64,000 nt of DNA from Lepidurus packardi (lineage: Eukaryota; Arthropoda; Branchiopoda; Notostraca; Triopsidae): positions 11,532,001-11,596,000 of the forward strand of contig JAKZAN010000005.1 in the NCBI GenBank assembly GCA_023053545.1, read 5' to 3'. A program made the translations under genes and the position numbers. Numbering within the stretch: position 1 is the stretch's first letter; every line of letters begins with the position of its first letter. Positions 47,409 to 60,300 of the stretch are shown one piece after another. The notes under the pieces are model-generated. The model was not told the origin of the DNA and made no database searches. It saw only the letters and a list, made by a program, of their open reading frames with translations.

Positions 47409-49414
47409 ATGCGTGCTCAGCTAATCCTCAGCGTACTTGTGGTACTAGTGTCGATACCATACCAGCGAGTATCAGCTGGCAGGCTACGTAATAGATTCCA
47501 AGGATTGACAAAGAGTTTTAGACTTCCTAACGCTAACCAGACTGAATACAGTGGTGAGAAGCAAGAACGCCGTAAGTTTAAGGTTTTGACGAAAAAGAAA
47601 ATAACTTCACTCTAATCACATGTTTCTTTTGTTGCAGTTTTGTCCATATTTACAGTGGTACGGTTCAATAATGGGCAATGTACGGGCAACAACGGTTACA
47701 ATGGAACTTGCTTAACCAACGCTGAATGTTCTTCAAGTAGTGGTATAGGAGCGGGTGCGTGCGCATCCGGCTTTGGAGTTTGCTGCACTTGTAAGTACTT
47801 ACTGTAATTAACTTATCTTACTGATATTATGCTTGTGTGTTCTCTCTGTCTGTCCCTTACGCGCTTTAGCATCTCAGTTCTTTCAACAATATCTTAATAA
47901 TACCTTAATGCTTACTAAATACTTAGTAATACTTAATAAACTGGGTAAGTGCCGTTAGGTAAAGCCTAACGGCACTTACCCAGTTATAAAGTATACAGAT
48001 AAATTATCACTACAGTAAAATAGTTTGCATTCAAATTAAAGTATTAACCGAGCATTTTGTGGTTAAAGAAAGCTAGGGTTACATGTTTTGTGGCCGTAAT
48101 TCAGAGCTGCTAAAAACTCTTCCTCCTCTAATAGGCTTACGTCCCAACTTAATTACAATACTGTAAGCATCTAGTGTACATTTGTAGAACTATAGTACTT
48201 TTTTTAGTCTTAATAACGACTTGCGGCCAGACGGTGAACCGTAACACGACGTACTTCCAGAACCCAGGTGGCGTTGGGAGTAGTTACACAAGCTCTGGGC
48301 AGTGTCTAATCACAGTTCAAAAGTGTTCTAACGACATCTGCCAGCTTCGACTCGACTTCCTCACCTTCACCATTTCCCAACCAGAACCTCAAAATCAAAA
48401 GTGTGCGTTAGACATTTTCACCGTGTCTGGCGCGTCGAACACTGTTCCACCAATCTGTGGCGAAAACTCCGGCCAGCACAGTAAGACCCACCGTATCAAA
48501 TTTTTACCCCAAATTCACCTCAAACATTTGTGATTGGTTCCAGTTTACCTCGACATGACCATGGGACAAAATACCTGGTCATTAGGTTTCATCACCGCCG
48601 GTACGAACCTATCTCGTAACTGGAATATCAAAATTTCTCAAATTCCTTGCGACAGTCGACTAACAGGTAGTGATCCTTTGAACTTTATACCACAATAATA
48701 CCAAAACATGGTTTCAAACTAGCGCCGGATCAATGCCTCCAGTACTTCACTGAACCTGTTGGTACCATCACCAGTTTCAACTACGCCAATACCGCCTTAC
48801 CCACGACTGCCCCTGCGGCCATCGGTCGGCAGTTGTCCAATCAAGACTACGTCATGTGTATTCGCAAGAATCAAGTGAGATCAAACTTAGTTATAAGAGA
48901 AAATTAAACTGAAAAACTTGTTTTAATTATTATTAAGCAATTATTTTTGAATTTCAGGGTTTCTGTGGAATTTGTTACTCAGCTTGTGCAGATAGTACCA
49001 ACACAAGCCCCATCCAATCCTCGTTTACTTTATCGGGTACAGCGGGTATAGCGGATACTTTTGCCTTTACGGATTCCGCTTGCTCAACGGATTGGCTTGC
49101 CATTCCTTGCGCTTCCGATAATATGAATTCTGCTCTGCTATCCGATGGGAGCACCTGCGTCAACAAATTTTGTGGAAGAGCCTTCAACGCTTTAAATGGT
49201 GCTACTCAAAACGGAGCCGTTTACAGTAATAATCACTTAGAATGAAAAAACAGGAAAATGGTATTGACAGTAATATCGTCCGGTACTTACAGGTTATAGT
49301 ACTTCGTTCGAACTACGGTACCACACTGACGCCAACGAAGTGAATAATGGCGATGCAGCGAATATGGGGTTCTGCTTAAACTATGTCCAGCAACCTTGTA
49401 CCAGCCAGGGATGA
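47409..49414 (+). CDS. Secreted CUB-domain protein with Cys-rich N-terminal module
   Basis: Seven exons join in frame: 47409-47571, 47638-47790, 48208-48480, 48544-48666, 48723-48874, 48958-49225, 49293-49414, giving 417 residues. A signal peptide covers about 1-23. A short Cys-rich module follows (GYNGTCLTNAECSSSSG, then ACASGFGVCCT), the head seen in many arthropod secreted CUB proteins. The first CUB domain starts CGQTVNRNTTYFQNPGG and carries CQLRLDFLTFTI. A second, diverged CUB-like half covers QCLQYFTEPVGTITSFNY through NMGFCLNYVQ. Cysteines are abundant and no membrane helix is seen. The function is unknown: extracellular, possibly cuticle, haemolymph or digestive. A poly(A) signal AATAAA lies at 49504-49509. 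The first intron after the Cys-rich module holds a 21-bp perfect inverted repeat. Confidence 0.88.
47939..47985. repeat. Perfect 21-bp inverted repeat with 5-nt loop
   Basis: Arms 47939-47959 (aactgggtaagtgccgttag plus g) and 47965-47985 are exact reverse complements around taaag. Outside them, acttaata and tataaagt extend the pairing imperfectly. It lies in a CUB-gene intron. Confidence 0.93.
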
Positions 49415-49734
49415 TAAGTTCCAGCTTTTATCAAAAAGTCACGCTACTTTTTAATTGTTGAATTGTTTTGTTGTTTGTTATAATGATATTGATATAGTAA
49501 GATAATAAATTATTGGTCTCTGAACTAAAAGTAAAATCCTTCTCAGGATTGGGAAAATTGCTAATTTCTCAAATTTCTGCTAATTCTGCTAATCTCAAAT
49601 TTCTGCTAATTCAAATTTTGGGAGCAGAAAGTTGGTAGTTATTCTTAAAGGAATACAAGAACGAAATTTAGTTTCAATCATTTCGAACTTCAAACTTTCC
49701 AATCTTTCGAACTTCAGTTTCGATCCTTTTTTTT

Positions 49735-50690
49735 TAATTGCAGTAATACTTTTCAGTAATATTTTATCTGCAGTAATATTTGATAAATGACTGGCAGAAA
49801 TAATCTTAATATTTTTTATTTTTTTTTGCAATAATAGTCGTAAATTTTCTACTTTATTTGAAGTAATTATTTCTGCTATTGATGTTACAACACAACATAA
49901 ATGTTAGTAATTACTACGGAAGTAAAACAAGAAAATCATTTCCAATAATACCTCAACTTTTTCTTTGGACTGCAGTAATACTTTTGCAGCAATTTATTGC
50001 TGCAAAATTTTTGCAGTAATTTTGCAGTAATTTATCCACAGTAATATTTTATAATTTACTGGCAGAAATAATTTAATATTTTTAATTTTTTTTGCAATAA
50101 TAGTCTTAAATTTTCTAATTTATTTGAAGTAATTATTTCTGCTATTGATGTTACAACACAACATAAATGTTAGTAATTACTACGGAAGTAAAACAAGAAA
50201 ATCATTTCCAATAATACCTCAACTTTTTCTTTGGACTGCAGTAATACTTTTGCAGCAATGTATTGCTGCAAAATTTTTGCAGTAATTTTGCAGTAATTTA
50301 TCCACAGTAATATTTTATAATTTACTGGCAGAAATAATTTTAATATTTTTTATTTTTTTGCAATAATAGTCTTAAATTTTCTAAGTTATTTGAAGTAATT
50401 ATTTCTGCTATTGATGTTACAACACAACATAAATGTTAGTAATTACTATGGAAGGAAAACAAGAAAATCATTTCCAATAATACCTCAACTTCTTCATGTT
50501 CTTTGGACTGCAGTAATACTGTTGCAGCAATTTATTGCTGCAAAATTTTTGCAGTAATTTTGCAGTAATTTATCCACAGTAATATTTTACAATTTACTGG
50601 CAGTTAATAATCTTAATATTTTCTAGTTTATTTCCAATAATAACCATTAAATTTTCTAATTTACATTTTGCCAGTAATAATCAATATAGG
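49735..50690 (+). repeat. 266-bp tandem repeat, about 3.5 copies
   Basis: Anchors cctcaact recur at about 49951, 50217 and 50483. Each unit contains ttgcagcaatttattgctgc, itself a short palindrome, many cagtaat words, and ctgctattgatgttacaaca. A partial copy precedes the first anchor. It sits just beyond the CUB gene. Confidence 0.92.
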
Positions 50691-52194
50691 TTGCAGTAAT
50701 GTCTGCTATTTCTGTTAACAAGAGTAATTATTTTCAACACGAATTTTTTTCTCAACACGAATTTTTTCAACACGAATTTTTTTTTCAACACGAATTAATT
50801 TCAACACGAATGTTGGCAACGACCATTAAAGAAATTACCCAAAATGTAAGTTCAGTGTAATAACTGTAAGTTATTACACAAAATGTAATAACTTACATTT
50901 CTAGTATTCCCCTCAATTGCAGTAATATTTACCGAAAAAATTAGCCTTTCTTTCCCTTGAACTCGATGCTAGAATTTTTACATGGAAGAAGTGTATTGTT
51001 TCACAGCAGAAATTGAGGGAAAGGGGGTAACAAGGATCGCGAGGAAGAGCAGGAAAAAATAACTGCAGAAATAGGATGTGCCTATGTGATAAGATATAAG
51101 TAAACCATATATATTAGAGCAAAAAAAGCACCTGTTCATTTTTTGAAAACCAACCATAACAAATAGAAAAGGGACAAAAAGTATTGGACTTTGTCAGTAA
51201 GAAATTAACAGGCTTGTCTTGGGGGGGGGGATGGTTTTTTGTCTTTGTTTTTTTAGTTTGTCTTGACCGGAAAAGAACAAGATCAACTTTGTGCACCCAT
51301 GAAACGCAATTACATTGTTTTAAATTGTTTTAAGTGTAGCTACAGTGACATCCAAACTGGTTTTCCCCTATTTTCTTTAGCCACCACGTAAGGTGCTGCA
51401 ATAGGTCATTATTAAATTTCTTTTTTTTTCTTTTTACTGAGTCAGCTACGTCTAAGTTGCCATCGTTGTCAAAGAAATACAGTATTTGCTGGCAGCAACT
51501 TAATTATTTTAACGCTCTACCAAAAAAAAAACTTTTCTTTTCAAGAGAAAGAAAGTTTTCTGTTTTTGGTCACCAAAATTTTTTTTAAAACATAATTTTT
51601 GAAAAATTCCTACAACCATACGGGGGGGAAGCTATAAGCAGTGCTAAAGCATCCAATGTACATGACACATTTTCAAAAATTCAGTTTTGGGGGGAGGATG
51701 AATATAATAAAAGAATTTGGAGCCAAAAGAAGAGAAAATTTTATCGTGTTTTTGTTTTTCACAATCTTACTATAAAGTTCCTCCGAGAAGACACAAAACC
51801 CAAACAATAATTGAAGCTATGCCAAATAAACAAGTTTCCACAAGAAAATGTACCTTATTTTCGCAAGCATTCAAATAATACGCCCCATTTTTATTTAATT
51901 TGTTATTTTTTTTTTCTCTCTCTTTCTCAAGACTGCAGCAGCTACCGCAAAGTTGACCCTTTGTTATCAAATAGGATTGCCGTCCACATTATTTAGCTAA
52001 AAAGTCCGTCTCCGGGTACCGAGGACAAAAGTTAAGGGACACTGGAGGGTAGTTGCCGGCAGTGATCTTCGAAAATTCTGCAGAAATAAGAATTTTGCTC
52101 TAAATCGAGTCCACACTTGTACAATTCAATCGAAATTTCATAAAAGCTCCACTTTTCCATTGAAGTTTCGTAAAAGTCAACGAAAAAGTTGAAA
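50691..52194. other. Intergenic stretch, no gene seen
   Basis: 50735-50815 holds five short tttcaacacgaatt units. The rest is AT-rich with homopolymer runs, including G9 near 51222. No exon could be supported. Confidence 0.5.
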
Positions 52195-53028
52195 TTCTAA
52201 ATTAATTCAACGAAAAAGTTGAAATTCTATAAAAATTCAACGAAAAAGTTGAAATTCTATAAAAATTGAACGAAAAAGTTGAAATTCTATAAAAATTGAA
52301 CGAAAAAGTTGAAATTCTATAAAAATTCAACGAAAAAGTTGAAATTCTATAAAAATTGAACGAAAAAGTTGAAATTCTATAAAAATTGAACGAAAAAGTT
52401 GGAATTCTATAAAAATTGAACGAAAAAGTTGAAATTCTATAAAAATTCAACGAAAAAGTTGAAATTCCATAAAAATTCAACGAAAAAGTTGAAATTCTAT
52501 AAAAATTCAACGAAAAAGTTGAAATTCCATAAAAATTCAACGAAAAAGTTGAAATTCCATAAAAATTCAACGAAAAAGTTGAAATTCTATAAAAATTGAA
52601 CGAAAAAGTTGAAATTCTATAAAAATTGAACGAAAAAGTTGAAATTCTATAAAAATTGAACGAAAAAGTTGAAATTCCATAAAAATTGAACGAAAAAGTT
52701 GAAATTCCATAAAAATTCAACGAAAAAGTTGAAATTCCATAAAAATTCAACGAAAAAGTTGAAATTCTATAAAAATTGAACGAAAAAGTTGAAATTCTAT
52801 AAAAATTGAACGAAAAAGTTGAAATTCTATAAAAATTGAACGAAAAAGTTGAAATTCCATAAAAATTGAACGAAAAAGTTGAAATTCCATAAAAATTGAA
52901 CGAAAAAGTTGAAATTCTATAAAAATTCAACGAAAAAGTTGAAATTCTATAAAAATTCAACGAAAAAGTTGAAATTCTATAAAAATTTAACGAAAAAGTT
53001 GAAATTCTATAACAATTCAACGAAAAAT
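52195..53028 (-). repeat. 30-bp hairpin minisatellite, about 28 units
   Basis: Units of exactly 30 bp built on caacgaaaaagttgaaattc followed by tataaaaatt. In C-type units ttcaac and gttgaa form a perfect 6-bp stem around gaaaaa; G-type units (ttgaac) weaken it. The pattern of C/G and ctat/ccat variants at 52561-52740 repeats almost exactly at 52741-52920, a six-unit higher-order repeat of 180 bp. The minus strand has an open frame of 276 codons with a 10-residue repeat (NFYRISTFSL type), most likely fortuitous. It begins about 90 bp beyond the adducin stop. Confidence 0.96.
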
Positions 53029-53118
53029 CCATAGAATCAATGCACGATTCTAAGATTTTGTGGATTTACCAAAGCTTCAAAGATCGAAAGTTATTACTAG
53101 TTGTTGCAGGAAGAGATT

Positions 53119-54313
53119 TTAAGCTTCTACGGGCTTCTTCTTGTCCTTCTTCTTCTTCAAGAAAGAAGGTGTCCTCAATCCGGATTTCTTCTTCTTTTGA
53201 TCTTTCTTCGGAGAATCTTCGGATACATCTCGAGCTGATGATTCATCCCGGGAGCTCTGCGAGATGGTGCTATGAGGATTGTCAATATCATCGCCATTGA
53301 CTGTATCTCCACCTATTCAGCCAAATCATTTACCCACAAAAAAGGAACCAAGAACTTTATTTTAAAAAACTGATTTTTCTTTTAAAAAATAGTAACGGTA
53401 ATAATAATTTGTAGCGAACGGTCAAAATCACATTAAATAGCTTGGGGACAAACGAAGTAGTAGGAAAAGCGCCATCGCCATCTGTTGAGAACAACAACAA
53501 GGAAAATCCCGCCAACGCCCTCTAGCAAGCATATTATCAACGAAGATGCACACGCATGGGAGGATCTTGCCTAATAGGCAGTTTACGGCATTCCACCACC
53601 AATCCAAACTTGTTATGAATTCCTTTGAACCGTTTAAGAGTATCCATAACCATTCGAGGAGATTCTAACTCTGCCCAATGCACTTTCAAAATTTCTTTGC
53701 TGGCCAAATGCTGGTTATGGTTAGTAGTAGCTTGAGATTCAGTCTTCTTTCGCAGAAAGTCTTCAAATTCTTCATTAGCATTTCGATCTTGAACTTTATC
53801 TTCGCATGTTAGAGTAGTAGAGGATTCAGACTCAGAGCCAGATTCGCATTCCGTACCTTCAAACCATTCCCTGAAGCTACCATAAGCAATGGTATGGAGG
53901 GGAAATTGAGAATCTGCAGCAGAAAGAAAATAACAAAAAGCGGTGCGAAGGGTGTAACAAAAGAAAACATTTTTCTACATGCGAAAAATCAAGGAAAAAT
54001 CCAGTGCTTGGCGTGCAAAAATTCCGACGAAATTTAGAAAAGGGTATCATGGTGTCACGATGTTCTCTTCATTCATTTTTTCAGTTTTACGAAGTAATGG
54101 GCGACCCTACCTTTGCTTCGCCGTTTGTCGCGTCCCAGGGACCACGATCGACGCTTATACCAAGAATCGGATGTCCCTAATGAATCCGCAAACCCCCCCA
54201 AACAAACAGAAATTCCAATTAAAGCAAGGTGAACAAAACAACGACCACAAAATGCGTCACAAAACTACAAAACACACATCCCAACACCGAAACCTCCATG
54301 CCAAATGCATTTT

Positions 54314-54351
<38 letters not shown>

Positions 54352-57300
54352 CAAATAATAATTCTCCCCTAAACTTACCCTTGCGGGGTAAACGTGTAGA
54401 TGCAGATCGTTCGATGCTGGTATCAGGCGTACGAGTCGAATCTTATCGGGTTTTAAAGTATCGAACGAACGAGCACATTCCGATGCAGAATAACAAACCA
54501 AGGGGAAAAAAACGAAAATACAAACAAAATGAACAACACATGCTTAAGCAAGTCAAACCAAACAGAATTTCATAACACAAATTACTCAATACAAAAGGGT
54601 TAAGCTAAAAAGTTGGTTCTTGTTAATGAGTTATTCTTTCGTAGACGACCACAAGTTGCCCAACACCCGACAATCTTTGCACAAGCAGTTTTAAGTTTTC
54701 ACGCGTCGAACGGTACCGTTAGTAGGATCCATGGATCCACGTATTAGCGCCACAACAAAGATGCTGCCCAAATGTAAAAGGTAAACTGACACGAGAACCT
54801 TGTTCTCCTGGTTTTGCGAAAGAATAATATGTTTTTCACCTTATTCTAGCTTAATAAGTTACGGAGATATGAACGAAAGAAATGATAGTGACGTCACTAT
54901 GTTTACAATGAAGGCTCCGCCTCTTGTTTACATTGGATCTTGTTTACGTAATGACTATAAACAGAAATTATTCGTAATCGGCGAGTGTACCTCCGATCAT
55001 AGTAATCGATACTATTTGCCTACTTCTATTTGATTAAATATCGATATTTTTACACACCGACAATGTAACCAAGCTGAAAATAATCCTAAACAAATGTATA
55101 TGGGAAAAGAACTTGGACATATGTTGCAAAAGAACTTGGACGATACCGACACTGTATACTATCCCGTCCAAAAAGAAAGCTACCGATCAAGGAGGGCCCA
55201 AGCCGGTTTTGTGGTACGAGTCCGGCGTAAGGAAATCCCTGGTCGGTAACTGTTCCTTATTCATTATTGTGTCTTTGCACCAAAAGGTAACGCAAGCCGG
55301 AGTAACGCGACAAGTCCGGCCTGGCCTTATGAGAAACGTGGGTGGTTTACACTAATACCAAACCGACAGTATCGATATAGGAAATCGATAAGTCGGTTAG
55401 GTCGATATCTCGGCAGCGGAAATTATAGCTAAAATATTGTGAATTGGTTTCCTCGGAAATTAATTGACCAAAGTATACACTTCAAGGTACCATTTTGCTC
55501 CTCATATCGCAAGGTAACTTAATAGAGACTTTAAATTTAGATCTGGATCAAATTTCCAGCTAGCTTTTTTTCAAGTTTACGGCTCGTGTCAGTTTTACGC
55601 TTTTGGGAAGGCAGTTAGTACGGACGATCACCACCGCGTTACGAAAACGAGGCTAGAGAAAGAAAATTGAGCAAAAACTAACCGTCCTCGGGCAGAACAT
55701 GGCGCTCCACACGTTCTGCGGTGGGAACATTACGTGTTTCCACTGTGAGCATTTGCCTGGACGGAGTGGTTGTTCGGGAAACTACGCGTCAGCACAAAAT
55801 TAGAGATTTGAAAGAAAAGCTTCAATATATAATTATCCCTTTTTCTTAAACACCTCTACTTCATGCTATCTCTACTTACTAAACCCACCACCTTCAACCC
55901 CAACTGTCCCTACAAAACTCTCCTACTTCTTCCACTTCACCTCAAGTCCGATAAATCTAGACGAATTAAGTCTCCTTTCAAATGCAATTAACCCAGAAAT
56001 GAGCCCCAAAGAAGGACAAGGTATGAATTTTTCTCATTTTAAAAAGTTGAAGTTGAATTTGAAGAAAAATAAGGATCGCCTTACCTTCTTCCTCTGCATC
56101 GGCCTCATTATCTGAGGTGGGTGACTTGGGAGGCGTGGGCGAGGCTGGCGAGAGCGCCAAATTCTTCTTGGGTGACATGGGTGGTAAGGTAACTGGTTCG
56201 GCCATCAAGGGTTCCACCTCTGGCCCACGCGAGACAATCACTTCCTCGTCGAGTCGTTCCGGTTGATCCTCCGGTTCGCCCTTCAACTTCCTGTCCACCG
56301 TGCGTTTATAGTCTTCCAATTCTTGGTCGGACACTCCATCGAAGGGGTTCTTGGCGTAGGCGGCTTTGTAAACATTGGCGTGGAGCTGGAACTCTCGCTG
56401 AATAATGCCCTTGGACGCCGCCCCCATCATCACTACATGGTCCCCAGAGACGCTCATTTGGGCATCCTAACGATCAAAATTTACCTTCCAAACCCTTCAC
56501 AACTCTTGAAAAACTTACTTGAAGTGCTTTAGCCTGATCCCATGTAGCGCCTTCTAGGATCTGTGACTGTGGACCAGCACTGACTCCTCCTAAACGCCTG
56601 TTCTCCTTGATCTAACCGACAAAATGTCCGGAAAAAAGCCGTTAGGACTTTCAAATTTGAAAAGAGGCGGGAAATTCAAATTTTCCTACCGATTTCTGTT
56701 TTGCCTTGAACTCTTTAGAATTGGTGTTCAAGGGCACGAACTGATGGACCGATTCGAGCTTCACGGGTGTAGAATGAGTTGGCGAACCATCAGGAACCCA
56801 CTAATTTGGCACAATTCAACAATAAAACAGCGAATCAGCACAAAACTCCTTAACTTTTCAACACAAAGTAAAAGTTGTGATCCTTATCCTTCAATTGTTG
56901 TTAGTATAGAGAAGGGAGAAAAAACCGCGTCTACCACAACCCCGCTGGGGACAAACACAAGAAAATGGCGTGCAAAAAATTCGCGAATTTTTTTTTTCCG
57001 GAAAGTCAAAAAAAGGCCCATGAAAGCATCCAAAAAATGGATTAGTAATTAACCAACTAACTCCCCAAGCCATGTTCCTGCGTTTGCCGAAAGCGGTGTA
57101 TTTGTCATCAAGCCATACACGATTAAAAGATCTGGCGTTGTAAATTGTTGTCGTCAGGACGTTATTAATAATCAACTTTAAAAAAAAAAAATTCAAAAAA
57201 GCTACATCAAACCATGCTGGATTTCACAGTAAAGTGGTTCCCAAAAAAGTTATTTAAAAAATCACACAAGGAACGTCTTTTTTTACATAACTTGGCTTTT

Positions 57301-60300
57301 AAAAAGGCGTGACAAGATTAGCAATCAATGACTACTAGGACTGTACGTTTTAAAAAACTCGGAGCTGCCATGAAATCGGAACACGTAAAGCTTTAGATCT
57401 ATTTTGTAGTTTCTGGTTTCGACTACGAAAAACGGGGCAGAGATTAAAAAAAAAAAAAAAAAAAAATCGTGCGAAAATGTGACAAAACATGAGATTCAGG
57501 TCCGTTTTTTGGGTTCAAACCGAAAAAATTTGATTAAAAAGGAAAAATTTCAGATTATGACCATCATGATTGCCTTGGTTTAATCTCAAATTTCAAGCGG
57601 TTTTTCGTTAAGTAGACTACTAAGAAATTTCTGAGGTTTGAAATGCGTCAAATCCTTGTCTTTTTTTTTGTTTGGGTTCGAAAGAATCGTCAGAAAGTTA
57701 TCACTCTCTCTTCTCGACAGTAATGACTTCTACCTTTGTAATTTTCCTAGGATCAGGACTGCCGGTTTCGAGGACTTCCACCTTCTGGTACACGTTGGGC
57801 GAGTTAATCCAGCGACTCTTGTCTCCGCCACGTTTGCCTTCCAGATACTTACGCAAAGGACTAGAAATTTTCAAAAACAAAAATTTTGCACATTAAACAC
57901 ATAACATACTAGAAACACTGATCTTGTGCCATTAAAAAACGGAACGAAAAAATTCAATTTAAATTTCTCATATACGAAAACCACAAAATGGCAATGTAAC
58001 CACTGGCACCCCTAGATCTTCTTAACAGCCATTTTTAGGAAAAATCTGCATGCAAATCGGGTACAACGTTATCAAGTTATCGCGCACGCCGTTTTGTGCG
58101 CAGAAGGCATGCGCGTGCATATCGCATAGAAAACGTCAAGCCACCTAGTGACAACGCACAGAACTAGTTGATGCATCCGGGAGTCCTTTTTGACGCCCAA
58201 GCAAGCTCAAATACGAAAAATCTCACCTGTTTTTGTAGAGTTCATCTTCTTCAATCATGTAACCGAAAGAAGACACTGCAGGAGGAACTTCCACGTCGTT
58301 TTTCTGTCTAGGTGGTTCGTTTTTAACCAATGCTTGACGATAATTGTGTCCAGTACGATATCCCTATTTAACAAAATCCCGCCACAAAATAAAAACACTA
58401 TTAAATCCCTTTACATTTAAAAAACAGAAAATAAACATTGAACAGGGACATGAAGGATCACAAAAGTCTTGCTTAGGTTTCAAGTGAAGACTTACAGCGT
58501 TATCCAAGACTCGCATATAGGCTTCAAATTCCAACTCTCCGGTCTTCCATTTCTTCTCGCGTTTAGTTGCCACCTCGTCCTTTTTGCCTTCTTCCGTCAC
58601 AGAGTCATCCAACTTGATGCCTTCTGTCTTGGAATTCACTCCGCCGCCGCCTTTCTTGACACATTCCTGCGTACGGCGCTTGGCATCATCGGATACCAGC
58701 ACCAGGTTTTCAATCCCCATGGGCATCATCTTCACTTGCATTTCGCAAGCGCTCACTGTGTACATGGTTAGGATAAAAGCTTCTTCGATGGTTTCACCAC
58801 AAGCCACCATTCCGTGGTTTCTCAACAGCATCACCTAAATAAATAAATCAAATTAAACAAATTCAAGAAAGTTACAAACCACAAAAAATCGAAAAACAAA
58901 TCCCACAAAAATCCCGTCATAAACATTTCTTTTTTTGTTCATTTTGACTTGTTTCAATACTTTCTGACCAATTGTTGATTTACTTTTTTTTTTTTTTTTT
59001 TTTTTACTTATTTTTTTTTACTTGTTTCAATACTTTCTGACCAATTGTTGATTTACTTTTTTTTTTTTTTTTTTACTTATTTGTATTTTACTTATCTCAA
59101 TACTTTCTGACCAATTGTTGATTTACTTTTTTTTTTTTTTTTTACTTTTTTTTTACTTATTTTTATTTTACTTATCTCAATACTTTCTGACCAATTGTTG
59201 ATTTACTTTTTTTTTTTTACTTATTTGTATTTTACCTGTTTCAATACTTTCTGACCAATTGTTGATTTACTTATTTTTTTTTTATTTTTTTTTATTTTTA
59301 CTTGTTTCAATACTTTCTGACCAATTGTTGATTTACTTTTTTTTTTTTTTTTTTTTTTTACTTTTTTTTACTTATTTTTATTTTACTTATCTCAATACTT
59401 TCTGACCAATTGTTGATTTACTTTTTTTTTTTTTTTTTTTTACTTATTTTTATTTGACTTATTTCAATACTTTCTGACCAATTGTTGATTTACTTTTTTT
59501 TTTTTTTTTTTTTTTTTACTTATTTTTACTTATCTCAATACTTCCTGACCAATTGTTGATTTACTTTTTTTTTTTTTTACTTATTTGTATTTTACTTGTT
59601 TCAATACTTTCTGACCAATTGTTGATTTACTTTTTTTTTTAAACTTATTTTTACTTTACTTATTTCAATACTTTCTGACCAATTGTTGATTTACCTTTTT
59701 TTTTTTTTTTTTTTTTTTTTTAGATATTTTAATTTATTTTGTTTTGAATCAGGCTAACCTTATTTCTGGGTCCTAAATTACGTCCAATTAGCTCGCGTTC
59801 AGTGGGATCCACCAGTATTCCATGGTAGTCATGGTAACTGACGTCACCAATAACAAGCGAGTTTTGACTCAAGGGAAGGAGACCGCATTTCATGGCCGAT
59901 ACCTAGAAATAAAACCCCTCACAATGTTTATCGTGTTAAAGAATAATAATGTTTAGGGATTGAAAGGGAAAGGTGATTTGGGAAAAAGATGGTTTACCGC
60001 AACCACGTCGGGCAAATGGACATGGATGACGCATTTGACGTCAGGGCGAGCTGCGTGTATGGCGGAATGAAGCATAAAACCGGCGACATTGACTCCAAAG
60101 TTGGTGGATCCTGGCTCTATCACGTGCCCTTGCATATCGACTTTGACCAACGACGACGCTGTCACCTCATGGTACATTAGACCAAAAGGGTTGATCAAGA
60201 AATGTTCTTGGTCTTGATTCATCCGAACCTATTGTGAAGTAACACATAGAAAGATTATTTTACAAGTTTTTTTTTATCATTTTTGTTACATAGTTTGCTA

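Noticed and set aside
52202..53032. 276-codon open frame on the minus strand with a 10-residue repeat
   Set aside because: It is explained by a minisatellite whose unit length is a multiple of three and has no stop in that frame. There is no start context, signal or non-repeat domain.
53979..54575. 198-codon + strand open frame with a poly-lysine run
   Set aside because: It crosses a poly(A) tract and lies antisense to well-phased adducin cassette exons.
58950..59725. CRISPR-like array with constant cores and variable spacers
   Set aside because: The spacers are only T runs, the setting is an intron of a eukaryotic gene, and no cas genes exist here.
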